The notes under the pieces: generated by a model | The model's database searches: none | Seen by the model: the letters and a program-made list of their open reading frames with translations, nothing else | What the model was told of the DNA's origin: nothing | In this document: positions 34,396 through 44,063 of the stretch, piece by piece | Layout: every line of letters begins with the position of its first letter | Numbering within the stretch: position 1 is the first letter of the stretch | Translations under genes and position numbers: made by a program | Assembly: GCA_937916195.1 (NCBI GenBank) | Contig: CALFTO010000008.1 | Coordinates: 14,220-78,219, forward strand | DNA length: 64,000 nt | Direction: 5' to 3' | From: an uncultured Clostridia bacterium | GTDB taxonomy: Bacteria > Bacillota > Clostridia > Oscillospirales > Acutalibacteraceae

Positions 34396-35722
34396 AAATA
34401 ACAACGAAGTACTTTCTTTTGAGGAGCTTCGTAAAAAGCTTGGTATGGATGAGGCTTCAGAGCCTGCAAAAACTGAAAGTAACGGTTTTTCTGAGCTTGC
34501 TGACGATATTCTTTCAGTTGAAGAGGGAAGTTTAGAAATTAATACCTCAGCAAAAGACGATATTGTTTCACAAATTGAGAAAAAATTGAGTGAAACAGAA
34601 AATAACGAGCCTTCTGAATTTACTGAAAACGGCAAAACCTTTGTTGATATTACATCACAGTATGTAAAAAAAGATAATTCAGAAATCAAAAGTGAAAACT
34701 CCGTTGCAACGACTCAAAAGAAAAAGGTAAGAACCTTTAACGAGATTTTCTCTGACTTTTTTAAAGGCTTTATTCCGCTTAAAAAAGATAGCACAAAAGA
34801 AAAAATCCGTAAAATTGTTATGGATATTTCTATAATCGCAATAATTGGTTGTTGCTTTGCATTTGTTGAGTTGTATAATCAATGGAGAGAACAACAAAAT
34901 ATGCAAGAAGATTTGAGTAATAAGATTGTCGAGACCGATGATATGGATGATAATCAGTATGTTGAAGCTTGGGAAGAGTTGTTTGCACAATATCCCAATA
35001 TCACATTTCCTGACGGAATGAACCTTAAATATTCATATCTTTATGCTGTTAATCAGGATTTGGTCGGTTGGCTTAAAATTGATAATACCAATCTTGATGT
35101 TCAGGTGGTACAGAGTGAAGATAATGACTATTATTTGAGACGAGATTTTTATCAAAAATCAAGCCGTTATGGTTGTCCTTATCTTGATTTCAAGAATGAC
35201 CCCAAATATCTCGACGATAACACCGTGATTTATGGTCACCATATGACTGACGGTCTTATGTTCTCAAACCTTGATAAATACAGAACATTAGAAGGCTATA
35301 AGGAATCACCTGTAATTGAATATAGCACACTTTATGATACATATTATTTCAAAGTTTTTGCGGCATTTGTGACAAATTCAAATGTTGCGGATGACGATAA
35401 TTATATGTTCAACATTATGGTAACAGATTTTAGTACGGACGAGAAATTCACAAGTTTTGTTGAAGAGGCTAAAAAACGCAGTATTGTAAATACAGGTGTT
35501 TCTGTTCAGCCTGACGATAAGCTTATAACTCTTGTTACCTGTACCTATGATTTTGATGACGCAAGACTTATTATAATGGGCAGACTTCTTCGTGAAAATG
35601 AAGAGCCTACCGTTGATACAAGTATGGCGGCACTTAATACTGCACCTAAATATCCGCAGGCGTGGTATGATGCTAATAATATGGAAAATCCTTATAAGGA
35701 TGATGAGGATTGGACTCCGTAA
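34385..35722 (+). CDS. Class B sortase with long cytoplasmic N-terminal extension
   Basis: 445 residues. About 140 charged, disordered-looking residues precede the membrane helix (~145-163), placing a large domain in the cytoplasm, unusual for sortases. Catalytic residues: His285 in IYGHHMTDG, Cys386 in LVTCTYDF and Arg394 in DDARLIIMG. The C-terminal tail PKYPQAWYDANNMENPYK matches the preceding sortase. GGAGG at 34370-34375 precedes the ATG; the start overlaps the upstream gene. Two tandem sortases suggest two substrates or a polymerising/anchoring pair; no substrate gene is adjacent. Confidence 0.9.
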   Translation: MNNKNNNEVLSFEELRKKLGMDEASEPAKTESNGFSELADDILSVEEGSLEINTSAKDDIVSQIEKKLSETENNEPSEFTENGKTFVDITSQYVKKDNSEIKSENSVATTQKKKVRTFNEIFSDFFKGFIPLKKDSTKEKIRKIVMDISIIAIIGCCFAFVELYNQWREQQNMQEDLSNKIVETDDMDDNQYVEAWEELFAQYPNITFPDGMNLKYSYLYAVNQDLVGWLKIDNTNLDVQVVQSEDNDYYLRRDFYQKSSRYGCPYLDFKNDPKYLDDNTVIYGHHMTDGLMFSNLDKYRTLEGYKESPVIEYSTLYDTYYFKVFAAFVTNSNVADDDNYMFNIMVTDFSTDEKFTSFVEEAKKRSIVNTGVSVQPDDKLITLVTCTYDFDDARLIIMGRLLRENEEPTVDTSMAALNTAPKYPQAWYDANNMENPYKDDEDWTP

Positions 35723-35763
35723 TCGGATTTTTATATAAATGGGAAAAAGAGAGGTTTTATTAA

Positions 35764-37908
35764 ATGAAGGTAAGATTGCTGTCGCTTAATATTGATAAAA
35801 GTATGTCATTCTCTCGCTTTCAGGCAAGGATTGTAAGCAGTATTAAGCCTTATGCAGATGCAGATAGTTCTTTTGAGAATGTTGAAAATATGCGCGACTT
35901 TTTTGGTCTGTTGCAGTCAGCTCTCGAAAATGACGAATTAATTGTTACTGCAGTTGATGTGAAGCATTACGCAATGCTTAAAAATGCGTTTATTCAGGCT
36001 TTTGAAACTGATGTTGTTTATGACCCGTCAGTGCTCAATATGCTTGAAAATAATGACGAAATGGATGACGAAACAAGAAAACAGTTTTCTGCATTTCCTG
36101 AGCCTGCAACAGTTTTTCTTTCAAAAGACGGATTATATTCAGGCTTCGGTGTTGAAAACGGTAGTCAATATATTCTGTTTTTACCCATTGATAATGAGCG
36201 AATTAACCATATTCTTCGTAACGGTGCAGTTCCTTTTCTTGCACAAAGAATTAAAACCTCTGAAACGCAAAATTTTATGAATGCTGCAAAGCAGATTGGC
36301 GATGCAAAAGTAAGCAAGGCGGTTGAAAGACTTCTTGAATCTCAATCTGTTGTAGCAATTAATGGCACACCAAATGCTGAAATTTTGAAAAGCTGTGGTG
36401 ACAGTACAGATAGATTTGATGATGTATTCATTTTCACTCCTCACGTTGAGGATAAAGGTGATGTAAACGCAACAGAATATGCGGCACAGCTTGCAAAGGT
36501 AAGCCTTGATTTGTCAGCCGCAAATATCGGTGCTTCAATCAGTGATATTTATGATTCGGGTGAAGCAAGATACATTTGCATTGCAGTTGCAAATAATGAA
36601 TCTGCCGTTGTAAGAAAGCTTTATATGAGTGACGGCGAAACGGAATATGCTTTCATTGAAAGTGCCGCACTTGAGCTTATTGAATTGATTGGTGAAAAGG
36701 CGGCAGGGCTTCGCAGCGTTGGTATTGAAATTACTGAAGCAAATAATCAACTTTCAGATGAAGATAAAAAGCCTGCAGGCAAAAAGCCCGTTGCAATTAT
36801 GACGATTGTTCTCGGCGTAATTATTCTACTTTGTGCGGTGCTTGGCATTGTTTATAAGGTGCAAGGCGAAAATGGTCCTCTGGCAGCAGTATTTGACGGT
36901 ATTTTCGGTAAAGAAACTACAACTACCACAACAACGACAACAACCACTGAACCAACAACCGAGGCTGAACCTCAGGTAGTAAACAAAAAGCTTTCTGATT
37001 TTATTACCGCTGACCTTATCGCTTTAGAAAAAGCCAAGGCAGAGGCTTCAACTGAAGAGTCAACTGAAGAAGAGCATTCAAGCGAAGAAGTAGAAGTTCA
37101 GGTTGATAAAGGTGCGCCTGAGGTAATGAAAATCAACGGAGAGATTATAGAGGCAAAAGAAGCACTTGCAAGACTTGTTATGACCGAAATGGGTGAGGGC
37201 TATGATGTTGAAGCCATTAAGGCACAAACGGTTGTAATTTACACCTATCTTAAATATCGTGATACAGATTTTACTATTGACGGTGTTGAAATCAGTGATA
37301 CATATAATGACGAAGTAAAGTCAGCAGTAGACAGCGTTTTCGGTCAGTATCTTACATATAAAGATGAAATTGCATTAACTCCCTATTTCTCAATTGCGGC
37401 GAGAAAAACAACTGATTCAGAAAATGTTTTTACACAAGGTTATCCTTACCTCAAGAGTGTTGAAGCAGACGGAAATCCTGATTCACTTCATAAAGATTAT
37501 AAAATTGAGAAAACATATTCAGCAGGTGAGGTTAAAGGCTTGCTTCTTGATAAAAATAGTGAATTTGCTTTAACTGATGACCCATCACTTTGGATTATTA
37601 TTAACGAACAGGATGCTTCAATTTCTTCAAGCATTGGTTATGTTACAAGAGTAACGGTTGGTGGTGTTGAAATGACGGGTATAGAGCTTCGTGAGCTTTT
37701 GGGTGCTGATGTTCTTGCTTCTCATTGCTTTACAGTTTCTTATGATGATGCTTCAGCAGAATTTGTTGTAACAACCTATGGTAGTGGTTACGGCGTTGGT
37801 ATGAGCCAGACGGGTGCTAACTCAATGGCGGCAAACGGCGTTAGCTATAAAAAAATTCTTTCAACATATTACAATGGTACAACACTTACCGAGGAGGAAA
37901 AGGTATGA
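35764..37908 (+). CDS. CinA-like (degenerate) cytoplasmic domain fused via membrane helix to SpoIID/LytB domain
   Basis: 714 residues. Residues 1-160 follow CinA N-terminal order: [19 protein letters not shown] and [13 protein letters not shown] mirror RKQA..PEGATVL and ..ILLPGPP.E, but the TGGLGPT active loop is absent. 170-312 may be a worn CinA C-terminal domain. A membrane helix (~343-366), an 11-residue Thr run and an acidic linker lead to a SpoIID/LytB domain (~450-705) with [18 protein letters not shown]. SpoIID-type domains cleave or assist cleavage of denuded peptidoglycan; here it is extracellular. AGAGG precedes the ATG. Stop overlaps galE. Confidence 0.78.
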   Translation: MKVRLLSLNIDKSMSFSRFQARIVSSIKPYADADSSFENVENMRDFFGLLQSALENDELIVTAVDVKHYAMLKNAFIQAFETDVVYDPSVLNMLENNDEMDDETRKQFSAFPEPATVFLSKDGLYSGFGVENGSQYILFLPIDNERINHILRNGAVPFLAQRIKTSETQNFMNAAKQIGDAKVSKAVERLLESQSVVAINGTPNAEILKSCGDSTDRFDDVFIFTPHVEDKGDVNATEYAAQLAKVSLDLSAANIGASISDIYDSGEARYICIAVANNESAVVRKLYMSDGETEYAFIESAALELIELIGEKAAGLRSVGIEITEANNQLSDEDKKPAGKKPVAIMTIVLGVIILLCAVLGIVYKVQGENGPLAAVFDGIFGKETTTTTTTTTTTEPTTEAEPQVVNKKLSDFITADLIALEKAKAEASTEESTEEEHSSEEVEVQVDKGAPEVMKINGEIIEAKEALARLVMTEMGEGYDVEAIKAQTVVIYTYLKYRDTDFTIDGVEISDTYNDEVKSAVDSVFGQYLTYKDEIALTPYFSIAARKTTDSENVFTQGYPYLKSVEADGNPDSLHKDYKIEKTYSAGEVKGLLLDKNSEFALTDDPSLWIIINEQDASISSSIGYVTRVTVGGVEMTGIELRELLGADVLASHCFTVSYDDASAEFVVTTYGSGYGVGMSQTGANSMAANGVSYKKILSTYYNGTTLTEEEKV

Positions 37909-38924
37909 AAATATTAGTTACAGGCGGAGCAGGTTTTATCGGCTCTCACACTTGCGTTGAGCTTCTTAATGCAGGCTATGAAATTGTTGTGGTAGATAAT
38001 CTCTACAACTCAAGCGAAAAATCTCTTGACAGAGTTCGCGAGCTTACAGGCAAGGATTTTGCATTTTATCCTTTCGATATTCGCGACAAAGAGAATATGC
38101 GCAAGATTTTTGAAGACCATAAGATTGATGCTTGTATTCACTTTGCAGGACTTAAGGCGGTTGGAGAGAGTGTAAGAAAACCACTTGAATATTATGATAA
38201 TAATATCGGCGGTACTCTTGCTCTTTGCGAGGTTATGCGCGAATATGGTTGTAAAAAGATAGTTTTCAGTTCTTCTGCAACCGTTTACGGAAGCAGCAAT
38301 ATTTCACCTCTTAAAGAGGATATGAAAACAGGCGGAACAACAAATCCTTATGGCACAACAAAGTATATGATAGAAATTATTCTTGATGACTTCCATAAGG
38401 GTGACAGCGAATGGGCAGTTACACTTCTTCGTTATTTCAACCCCATTGGTGCTCATAAGAGTGGCAGAATTGGTGAAAATCCTAACGGAATTCCAAATAA
38501 CCTTATGCCATATATTACACAGGTTGCAATCGGTAAATTGCCTTATCTTAATGTTTTTGGTGATGATTATGACACACATGACGGCACAGGTGTAAGAGAT
38601 TACATTCACGTTGTTGATTTGGCTTTAGGCCACGTTAAAGCTGTTGAAAAAATCCTTAAGGATGAGCCTGCAGTTAATGTTTATAACCTTGGCACAGGCA
38701 ACGGATACAGCGTTCTTGATATTGTTAAGGCATTTGAAAAGGCTTCAGGTCAAAAGATTGAATACAAAATTGTTGACCGTCGTCCCGGTGACCTTGATGT
38801 TTGCTATTCAGATGCATCAAAAGCTCTTAATGAGCTTGGCTGGAAGGCTGAACGTGACCTTCTTGAAATGTGCGAGGACTCTTGGCGCTGGCAGAGTGGA
38901 AATCCCAACGGATTTGATGACTAA
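37905..38924 (+). CDS. galE: UDP-glucose 4-epimerase
   Basis: NAD-dependent extended short-chain dehydrogenase interconverting UDP-glucose and UDP-galactose, feeding envelope glycans or galactose use. 339 residues: [10 protein letters not shown] for NAD, Ser in [10 protein letters not shown], catalytic Tyr and Lys in [11 protein letters not shown], and [39 protein letters not shown] typical of GalE. It overlaps the SpoIID fusion by 4 bp (ATGA), so it is translationally coupled to an envelope gene rather than to galK/galT, which are absent. Confidence 0.95.
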   Translation: MKILVTGGAGFIGSHTCVELLNAGYEIVVVDNLYNSSEKSLDRVRELTGKDFAFYPFDIRDKENMRKIFEDHKIDACIHFAGLKAVGESVRKPLEYYDNNIGGTLALCEVMREYGCKKIVFSSSATVYGSSNISPLKEDMKTGGTTNPYGTTKYMIEIILDDFHKGDSEWAVTLLRYFNPIGAHKSGRIGENPNGIPNNLMPYITQVAIGKLPYLNVFGDDYDTHDGTGVRDYIHVVDLALGHVKAVEKILKDEPAVNVYNLGTGNGYSVLDIVKAFEKASGQKIEYKIVDRRPGDLDVCYSDASKALNELGWKAERDLLEMCEDSWRWQSGNPNGFDD

Positions 38925-38961
38925 TATATATAATTAAATTTAAAAGTAAAGGGTGATTTAA

Positions 38962-39534
38962 GTGAAGAAAAAAGGTTTGTTAATTGCAATCGGTGCAGTT
39001 GTAGTTGTAATTGCTTTAGTTGTTGGCGGAATTGTTTCAACAAACAATAATTTAGTCGATATGCAAGAAGCAGTTGCTGAAAAAGAGGCGCAGGTTGAGA
39101 ATTATCTTCAGCGTCGTGCTGATTTAATTCCCAATCTTGTAAGCACAGTAAAAGGCTATGCTGCTCATGAAGAAGAGGTTTATGCCGCTCTTGCAGATGC
39201 TCGTGCAAAGCTTAATTCTGCATCAAGTGCAGAAGAATACACCGAGGCAAATGAAAGCTTTGAATCTGCACTTTCAAGACTGTTGGTAGTTGTTGAAAAT
39301 TATCCTGAGCTTAAAGCGAATGAAAACTTTATCTATCTTCAGGATGAACTTTCAGGCAGTGAAAGCAGAATTTCTACTGCTAGAAAAGATTACAACGAAG
39401 CAGTAGCAGAGTATAATAAAACTATAAAAAAATTCCCCACAGTTATTTTTGCTGGTATCTTAGGCTTTGAAGAGGCAGAATATTTTGAAGCTACTGACGA
39501 TGCACAAAATGCACCTGTGGTAAGTTTTGAATAA
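38962..39534 (+). CDS. LemA family membrane protein
   Basis: 190 residues. N-terminal membrane helix (~4-25), then the family pattern NNLVDMQEAVAEKEAQVEN, QRRADLIPNLVSTVKGYAAHEEEVY, a helical coiled region and the ending FPTVIFAGILGFEEAEYFEA. LemA proteins have a short outside N-terminus and are of unknown function; they are often followed by a TPM-domain protein, as here. GTG start at 38962 with GGGTGA upstream. Confidence 0.9.
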   Translation: MKKKGLLIAIGAVVVVIALVVGGIVSTNNNLVDMQEAVAEKEAQVENYLQRRADLIPNLVSTVKGYAAHEEEVYAALADARAKLNSASSAEEYTEANESFESALSRLLVVVENYPELKANENFIYLQDELSGSESRISTARKDYNEAVAEYNKTIKKFPTVIFAGILGFEEAEYFEATDDAQNAPVVSFE

Positions 39535-39542
39535 TTGAAAAT

Positions 39543-40325
39543 ATGAAGAAGATTAAAAGTACATTTATTATCACTTTGGTTTTGTCCTTGCTTTTGTCTT
39601 TTTCTGTATTTGCTATTGATTTGCCTGAGCCCACAAGTGATTTCTTTGTAAATGACTTTGCAAATGTTATTGATGAAGATGATGAAGAAGAGCTCATGGC
39701 TATCGGTGCAAGTCTCTATAAGCAGACAACAGCACAGGTGGTTATAGTGACTGTTGATTCCCTTGACGGCTATGAAGTGGGCGAGTATGCTCTTGAACTC
39801 GGTCGCGAGTGGGGCGTTGGAAGTGAAGAAACTGACAATGGTGTAGTACTGCTTATGTCTGTAAGTGACCGTCAGGTTACAATACAGGTTGGCTATGGAC
39901 TTGAAGGGTGTTTACCCGATGGCAAAACTGGCAGAATTCTTGACACATATGCTATTCCGTATTTAAGAAATGATGATTTTTCAACAGGGCTTACAGAGGC
40001 ATATAAAGCAATTACAACTGCAGTTTGTGAAGAGTACGGCATTACACTGGATGTCGATTATAATGCTACTATATATTCTGGTATGGATGCTGAAACTGAA
40101 GAGACGGTTGCTGTGGTCAGCTTTATTATTCTTTTTATTGCGGTTTTGATTTTGCTTATATGGATAAAAGTTTCGCCTAAAACAATAGGCCCTGTAGTAA
40201 GAGGACCTTATAATCGTAATAGTAGTGGCGGCTTTTCAGGCGGTGGTTATTTTCGCGGAGGCGGAGGAGGCTTCCGTGGAGGTGGTGGCTCATTCGGCGG
40301 AGGCGGTTCTTCAAGAGGGTTTTAA
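39543..40325 (+). CDS. TPM-domain (YgcG family) membrane protein with Gly-rich tail
   Basis: 260 residues. Signal peptide (~1-22), TPM domain (~25-170) starting LPEPTSDFFVNDFANVID, a membrane helix (~194-213), and a short tail of Gly/Phe/Arg repeats (GGGFRGGGGSFGGGG). Plant TPM domains have phosphatase activity, while bacterial ones are linked with LemA and respiratory or envelope repair functions; neither is proven here. Starts 8 bp after lemA with a weak binding site, so coupling is likely. Confidence 0.9.
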   Translation: MKKIKSTFIITLVLSLLLSFSVFAIDLPEPTSDFFVNDFANVIDEDDEEELMAIGASLYKQTTAQVVIVTVDSLDGYEVGEYALELGREWGVGSEETDNGVVLLMSVSDRQVTIQVGYGLEGCLPDGKTGRILDTYAIPYLRNDDFSTGLTEAYKAITTAVCEEYGITLDVDYNATIYSGMDAETEETVAVVSFIILFIAVLILLIWIKVSPKTIGPVVRGPYNRNSSGGFSGGGYFRGGGGGFRGGGGSFGGGGSSRGF

Positions 40326-40328
40326 TTT

Positions 40329-40922
40329 ATGCGAGTTTTCGATTTTGACAATACAATTTATGACGGCGAAAGCATAATGGATATTTTTCTTTATTTTTTA
40401 AAGAAAGATACCAAAACAATTCTCAAATTCGCACCAAAGTTCATCAAGGATTTTATTCGCTATAAGTTCGATAAAATTACTGTTGATGAGGCTATGGCAA
40501 GCTACGGTAAAGCCTTTAAGGATTACTGCGAAAAAGCTGAAGATATTTATGGCGATTTTGAACGATTCTGGGATGAAAACCAACATAAATTAAAACAGTT
40601 TTATTTCGATATTCAAGATGAAAATGATATTGTCGTGTCAGGTTGTCCGTATTGTCTTTTAAAGATTATTTGTGAGCGTATCGGAATAAAACATTACATA
40701 GGCTCTGATATTGACCCGATTAAAGGGGAAATTAATAGAATATGTTATAAAGACAAGAAAATAGATGCATTTCGCGAGGTTTACGGCGATGTCGTTATTG
40801 ATGATTTTTACACTGATTCAATGGCAGATAAGCCATTGATGGAAATTTCACGGAATGTGTTTATGGTCAAGGGTGATAAAATCACTCAAATAAAAAAAAA
40901 CGGCACGCCCGTCAATATATAG
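40329..40922 (+). CDS. HAD superfamily phosphatase (IB-like)
   Basis: 197 residues with HAD motifs: DxDxT nucleophile in VFDFDNTIYDG, motif II Ser in IVVSGCPYC, a motif III Lys in PIKGEI, and motif IV in VIDDFYTDSMADKPL. The helical cap after motif I resembles phosphoserine phosphatase-like IB enzymes. Substrate is unknown; a link to the serine pathway at 3.9-6.2 kb is possible but not supported by position. It begins 3 bp after the TPM gene and ends just before rnpB. Confidence 0.82.
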   Translation: MRVFDFDNTIYDGESIMDIFLYFLKKDTKTILKFAPKFIKDFIRYKFDKITVDEAMASYGKAFKDYCEKAEDIYGDFERFWDENQHKLKQFYFDIQDENDIVVSGCPYCLLKIICERIGIKHYIGSDIDPIKGEINRICYKDKKIDAFREVYGDVVIDDFYTDSMADKPLMEISRNVFMVKGDKITQIKKNGTPVNI

Positions 40923-40931
40923 TTTAATATA

Positions 40932-41259
40932 AGAGTAGGTTGGGCAGTTGCGCAAGTTTTACTTGTGAGGAAAGTCCGAGCATCACACAGCAGGGTAACG
41001 GCTAACAGCCGCCGAGGGTGACCTTAGGGAAAGTGCATAGAAAATTACCGCCGTTTTTAACGGTAAGGGTGGAAAGGTGAGGTAAGAGCTCACCGGCGTT
41101 GCAGAGATGTAACGGCCGAGCAAACCCTACCCGATGCAACATCGACCGAAGTTGTCAGCTGGGCAGATACTTCGACGGATGGCTAGAGGCACATAGCAAT
41201 ATGTGTCACAGATAGATAATTGCCTTTAAAGACAGAACTCGGCTTACAGACCTACTCTT
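40932..41259 (+). ncRNA. rnpB: RNase P RNA, bacterial type A
   Basis: Catalytic RNA that trims tRNA 5' leaders. The ends AGAGTAGGT and ACCTACTCT pair to form P1. Conserved core segments are present: GAGGAAAGTCCGAGC, CAGGGTAACGGCTAACAGCC, and ACAGAACTCGGCTTACAGACC near the 3' end. The P-loop region GAGGGTGACCTTAGGGAAAG and the type A arrangement fit clostridia other than Bacillus-type (type B) relatives. Not seen by protein ORF prediction. Confidence 0.95.
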
Positions 41260-41267
41260 ATTTTAAT

Positions 41268-41295
41268 AAAAGCCCTTCGGGGCTTTTTATTTTTA
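41268..41295 (+). terminator. Intrinsic terminator of rnpB
   Basis: AAAAGCCC-TTCG-GGGCTTTT with a tetraloop and following TTATTTTT, 8 bp after the RNA. Confidence 0.9.
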
Positions 41296-41337
41296 ACACA
41301 AATTTCTGTTTACCGTATAATGTGTTGAGGTGATTTT

Positions 41338-41682
41338 ATGCTTGACGCATTTATAGGGTCCGTTTTTGTGGCACTAATTCTCATTGGAACAGTTGCAATT
41401 TGTTATCTTATTATGTTAAAATTATTGTTGCCAAAAACAAAAACAGATTATTACATATTTTTACCGCAGAATAAAAATTCAGTGGGTGTAAGAAGGCTCG
41501 CGTACGGCACAAGAATAAAGTTAAATCTTATGGGTGACGACCGCCACAGTAAGATTGTTGTTCTTGATTGTGGAATAACTCAGGAAGAAAGAGAAAATCT
41601 TTTGCCAATATGCAAAGAAAGTAACGGAATTTACCTTGTTCAAAAGGAATATATAAAGGATTATTTTGATGGAAGAATTTGA
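41338..41682 (+). CDS. Small membrane protein of unknown function
   Basis: 114 residues: one N-terminal membrane helix (~7-32) and a soluble part with DDRHSKIVVLDCGITQEER and a C-terminal QKEYIKDYF. No family recognised. The GAGGTG 5' of the ATG and an overlap of 14 bp with recD2 support it being a real gene in an operon with recD2. The soluble part may lie in the cytoplasm. Confidence 0.65.
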   Translation: MLDAFIGSVFVALILIGTVAICYLIMLKLLLPKTKTDYYIFLPQNKNSVGVRRLAYGTRIKLNLMGDDRHSKIVVLDCGITQEERENLLPICKESNGIYLVQKEYIKDYFDGRI

Positions 41683-43891
41683 AAGTAAGCTTAGAATTAA
41701 AGGTACAGTAACTGATATAACCTTTCGTAATGATGTGAACGGTTATACTGTTTTTGCTGTTGATAAAGGTGACGAAGAGCTCACGGTTGTCGGCACGGCT
41801 GCAGACATTAAAATCGGCGACCGTGTTGAAATTGTGGGTGATTATACATATCATTTGGTTTATGGAAGACAGTTCAAGGCTGAATTTTGCAATGCACTTC
41901 TGCCTGAAACTGTTGACGACCTTTACCGTTATCTTGCAAGCGGAGTAATTAAGGGAATAAGAGAATCCACCGCACGAAAAATTATTGATAAATTTGGGGA
42001 AAATGCTTTCGATATTTTACAGAATGAACCCCACAGACTTGCTGAAATTAAGGGTATTTCCAAGGAAAAAGCACTTAAAATGGGCAAAGAATATAACCGT
42101 CAGTTTTCTACACGTGCACTTATTATGAATTTGTCCCGCTATGGACTTAAAACAAGTGAATGTATTGTTGCTTTCGAAAAGCTTGGTAACGGCGCAGTTG
42201 AGCTTATTGAAGAAAATCCTTATCTTCTTTGTGAGGGTGACGGCAGAATTTCTTTTGAGCGTGCTGAGCAAATTGCTGAAATGTTACCAAATAAACCAAA
42301 AGCTCAATACAGAATTGAAGCGGGAATAGTTTATGTAATCAGCCATAATTTCCGCAACGGTCATACCTGTGTACCGCTTGAAAAGATTTACACACCATCG
42401 GGTGATTTGTTGAGTGAATCTCGTGATAACCTTGAAATCGCTGTGGATAGCCTTTTAGAAAAGAGAAAAATCGTTCTTGAAAAAATAGGGGAGAGAGATT
42501 TTGTTTTTCTTCCCGAGGCTTATCATGCAGAAAAAGCAATTTCAAATCGTGTGAAAGTTTTACTCAAATACCCACCAGAAAATCCTATTAATGTTGCAAA
42601 GTATATTGAAAAGTTAGAGAAAAATGATAATATTCAATATGCTGAAAAACAAAAAGAAGCAATTATAACTGCCGTAAATCGTGGTGTGCTTATTCTTACA
42701 GGTGGTCCGGGTACAGGCAAAACTACAACTCTCAACGGTATTATCAGTATGTTTGAAAAAGACCAGCTTGATATTGCTCTTTGTGCCCCGACAGGCAGAG
42801 CCGCACAACGCATGACCGAGGCAACGGGAAGAACTGCAACCACAATTCACCGACTTTTAGAGGTTGAGTGGGGAAATAGCGATAAGCCCATATTCAAAAG
42901 AAATCTTCGTAATCCTCTTGATTGTCAAGCGGTTATTGTTGACGAAATGTCAATGGTTGATATTTTTCTGTTTTCAAGCCTTTTAGATGCACTTCCATTT
43001 GGTTGCCGTCTTGTAATGGTTGGTGACAGCGACCAGCTTCCGCCCGTAAGTGCTGGCAATGTGCTTAAAGATTTAATTGAAAGTGAACTTTTGCCCGTTG
43101 TTCAGCTTAACGAGATTTTTCGTCAGTCATTAGAGAGTAATATTGTCCGCAATGCACACGCGATTGTTAACGGTGAAAAAATCGAAACTGATTATAAAGA
43201 TGGCGATTTCTATTTTATGCATCGTAATTTCCCACTTGATGCGGTACGCACAATTAAAGACCTTTATATTAAAAGATTGCCCGATGCTTATGGTTTTGAC
43301 CCATTAAGTCAAATTCAGGTGCTTTGTCCGTCAAAGAAAGGTGACACGGGTACAATGAACCTCAATAAAGTTCTACAAGAGGCAATTAATCCTGCGTCAA
43401 ATGACAAAAATGAATATAACACAGGCTACCGACTTTTCAGAGTCGGTGATAAGGTTATGCAAACCCGTAATAATTATAATATTCATTGGGAATCCTATGA
43501 TGACGAGGGTGATGGTATTTTTAATGGTGATATCGGCTTTATTGAAATGATTGACCTGCGCCATGATGCCACAATAATCGACTTTGCGGGTAAGCGAGCA
43601 ACATACTCAAGAGAACAATTGCAAGAAATTGAGCTTGCCTATGCTGTAACAGTACATAAAAGTCAGGGCAGTGAATTTGATGCAGTAATTATGCCTGTAA
43701 TATCTGTAAATGACCGTTTGTGTTACAGGAACTTGCTTTATACTGCAGTTACCCGTGCTAAAAGACTTATGATTTTAGTTGGTACAACGGGTTGTGTTAA
43801 CAATATGATTGAAAATTGTAAAACACAGTTAAGATATTCTGCGTTAAAGCATTTTTTGCTTGACAATGGCGAAAAGAAGAGTATAATGTAA
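41669..43891 (+). CDS. recD2: RecD2 family DNA helicase
   Basis: 5'-3' superfamily 1B helicase, 740 residues; RecBCD-independent, involved in genome maintenance. N-terminal OB-like domain, tandem helix-hairpin-helix region (IKGIRESTARKIIDKFG), Walker A GGPGTGKTTTLNG, Walker B VDEMSMVD, GDSDQLPPV and motif VI-like TVHKSQGSEFD. A TTG at 41666 directly precedes the ATG; the ATG at 41669 is taken because AAAGGA lies 8 bp upstream. The final ~30 bp contain the promoter of the next transcript. Confidence 0.95.
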   Translation: MEEFESKLRIKGTVTDITFRNDVNGYTVFAVDKGDEELTVVGTAADIKIGDRVEIVGDYTYHLVYGRQFKAEFCNALLPETVDDLYRYLASGVIKGIRESTARKIIDKFGENAFDILQNEPHRLAEIKGISKEKALKMGKEYNRQFSTRALIMNLSRYGLKTSECIVAFEKLGNGAVELIEENPYLLCEGDGRISFERAEQIAEMLPNKPKAQYRIEAGIVYVISHNFRNGHTCVPLEKIYTPSGDLLSESRDNLEIAVDSLLEKRKIVLEKIGERDFVFLPEAYHAEKAISNRVKVLLKYPPENPINVAKYIEKLEKNDNIQYAEKQKEAIITAVNRGVLILTGGPGTGKTTTLNGIISMFEKDQLDIALCAPTGRAAQRMTEATGRTATTIHRLLEVEWGNSDKPIFKRNLRNPLDCQAVIVDEMSMVDIFLFSSLLDALPFGCRLVMVGDSDQLPPVSAGNVLKDLIESELLPVVQLNEIFRQSLESNIVRNAHAIVNGEKIETDYKDGDFYFMHRNFPLDAVRTIKDLYIKRLPDAYGFDPLSQIQVLCPSKKGDTGTMNLNKVLQEAINPASNDKNEYNTGYRLFRVGDKVMQTRNNYNIHWESYDDEGDGIFNGDIGFIEMIDLRHDATIIDFAGKRATYSREQLQEIELAYAVTVHKSQGSEFDAVIMPVISVNDRLCYRNLLYTAVTRAKRLMILVGTTGCVNNMIENCKTQLRYSALKHFLLDNGEKKSIM
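43860..43887 (+). promoter_or_regulatory. Consensus promoter for thiT, inside the recD2 3' end
   Basis: TTGACA (43860-43865) and TATAAT (43882-43887), spacer 16 bp, lie in the last codons of recD2 and start transcription just before the TPP riboswitch. Confidence 0.75.
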
Positions 43892-43908
43892 TCAAGCCAA
43901 GTAAATAG

Positions 43909-44000
43909 TGCATGGGTGCTGACGGTTAAGTCGGCTGAGATTGAGGCTAATCTGCCTCTGACCATTGAACCTGATACGGATAATGCCGTCGTAGGAAAGC
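43909..44000 (+). ncRNA. TPP riboswitch (THI element)
   Basis: Thiamine pyrophosphate aptamer: GGGTGCTGACGG, the conserved CTGAGA (43935-43940), and the second conserved segment ACCTGATACGGATAATGCCGTCGTAGG. The variable arm AGGCTAATCTGCCT separates them. It sits between its own promoter and a terminator, so TPP should switch off thiT by premature termination. Confidence 0.95.
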
Positions 44001-44007
44001 TTTTCAG

Positions 44008-44048
44008 TTCAGCCTTGCGGTATCTGCTATGGCTGAATTTTTTATTAT
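44008..44048 (+). terminator. Riboswitch-controlled terminator upstream of thiT
   Basis: TTCAGCC (44008-44014) and GGCTGAA (44031-44037) form a stem followed by TTTTTTATTATTT. Just 5' of it, CAGTTC and the aptamer 3' strand could form an alternative antiterminator. Confidence 0.85.
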
Positions 44049-44063
44049 TTGGAGGAAAATAAA

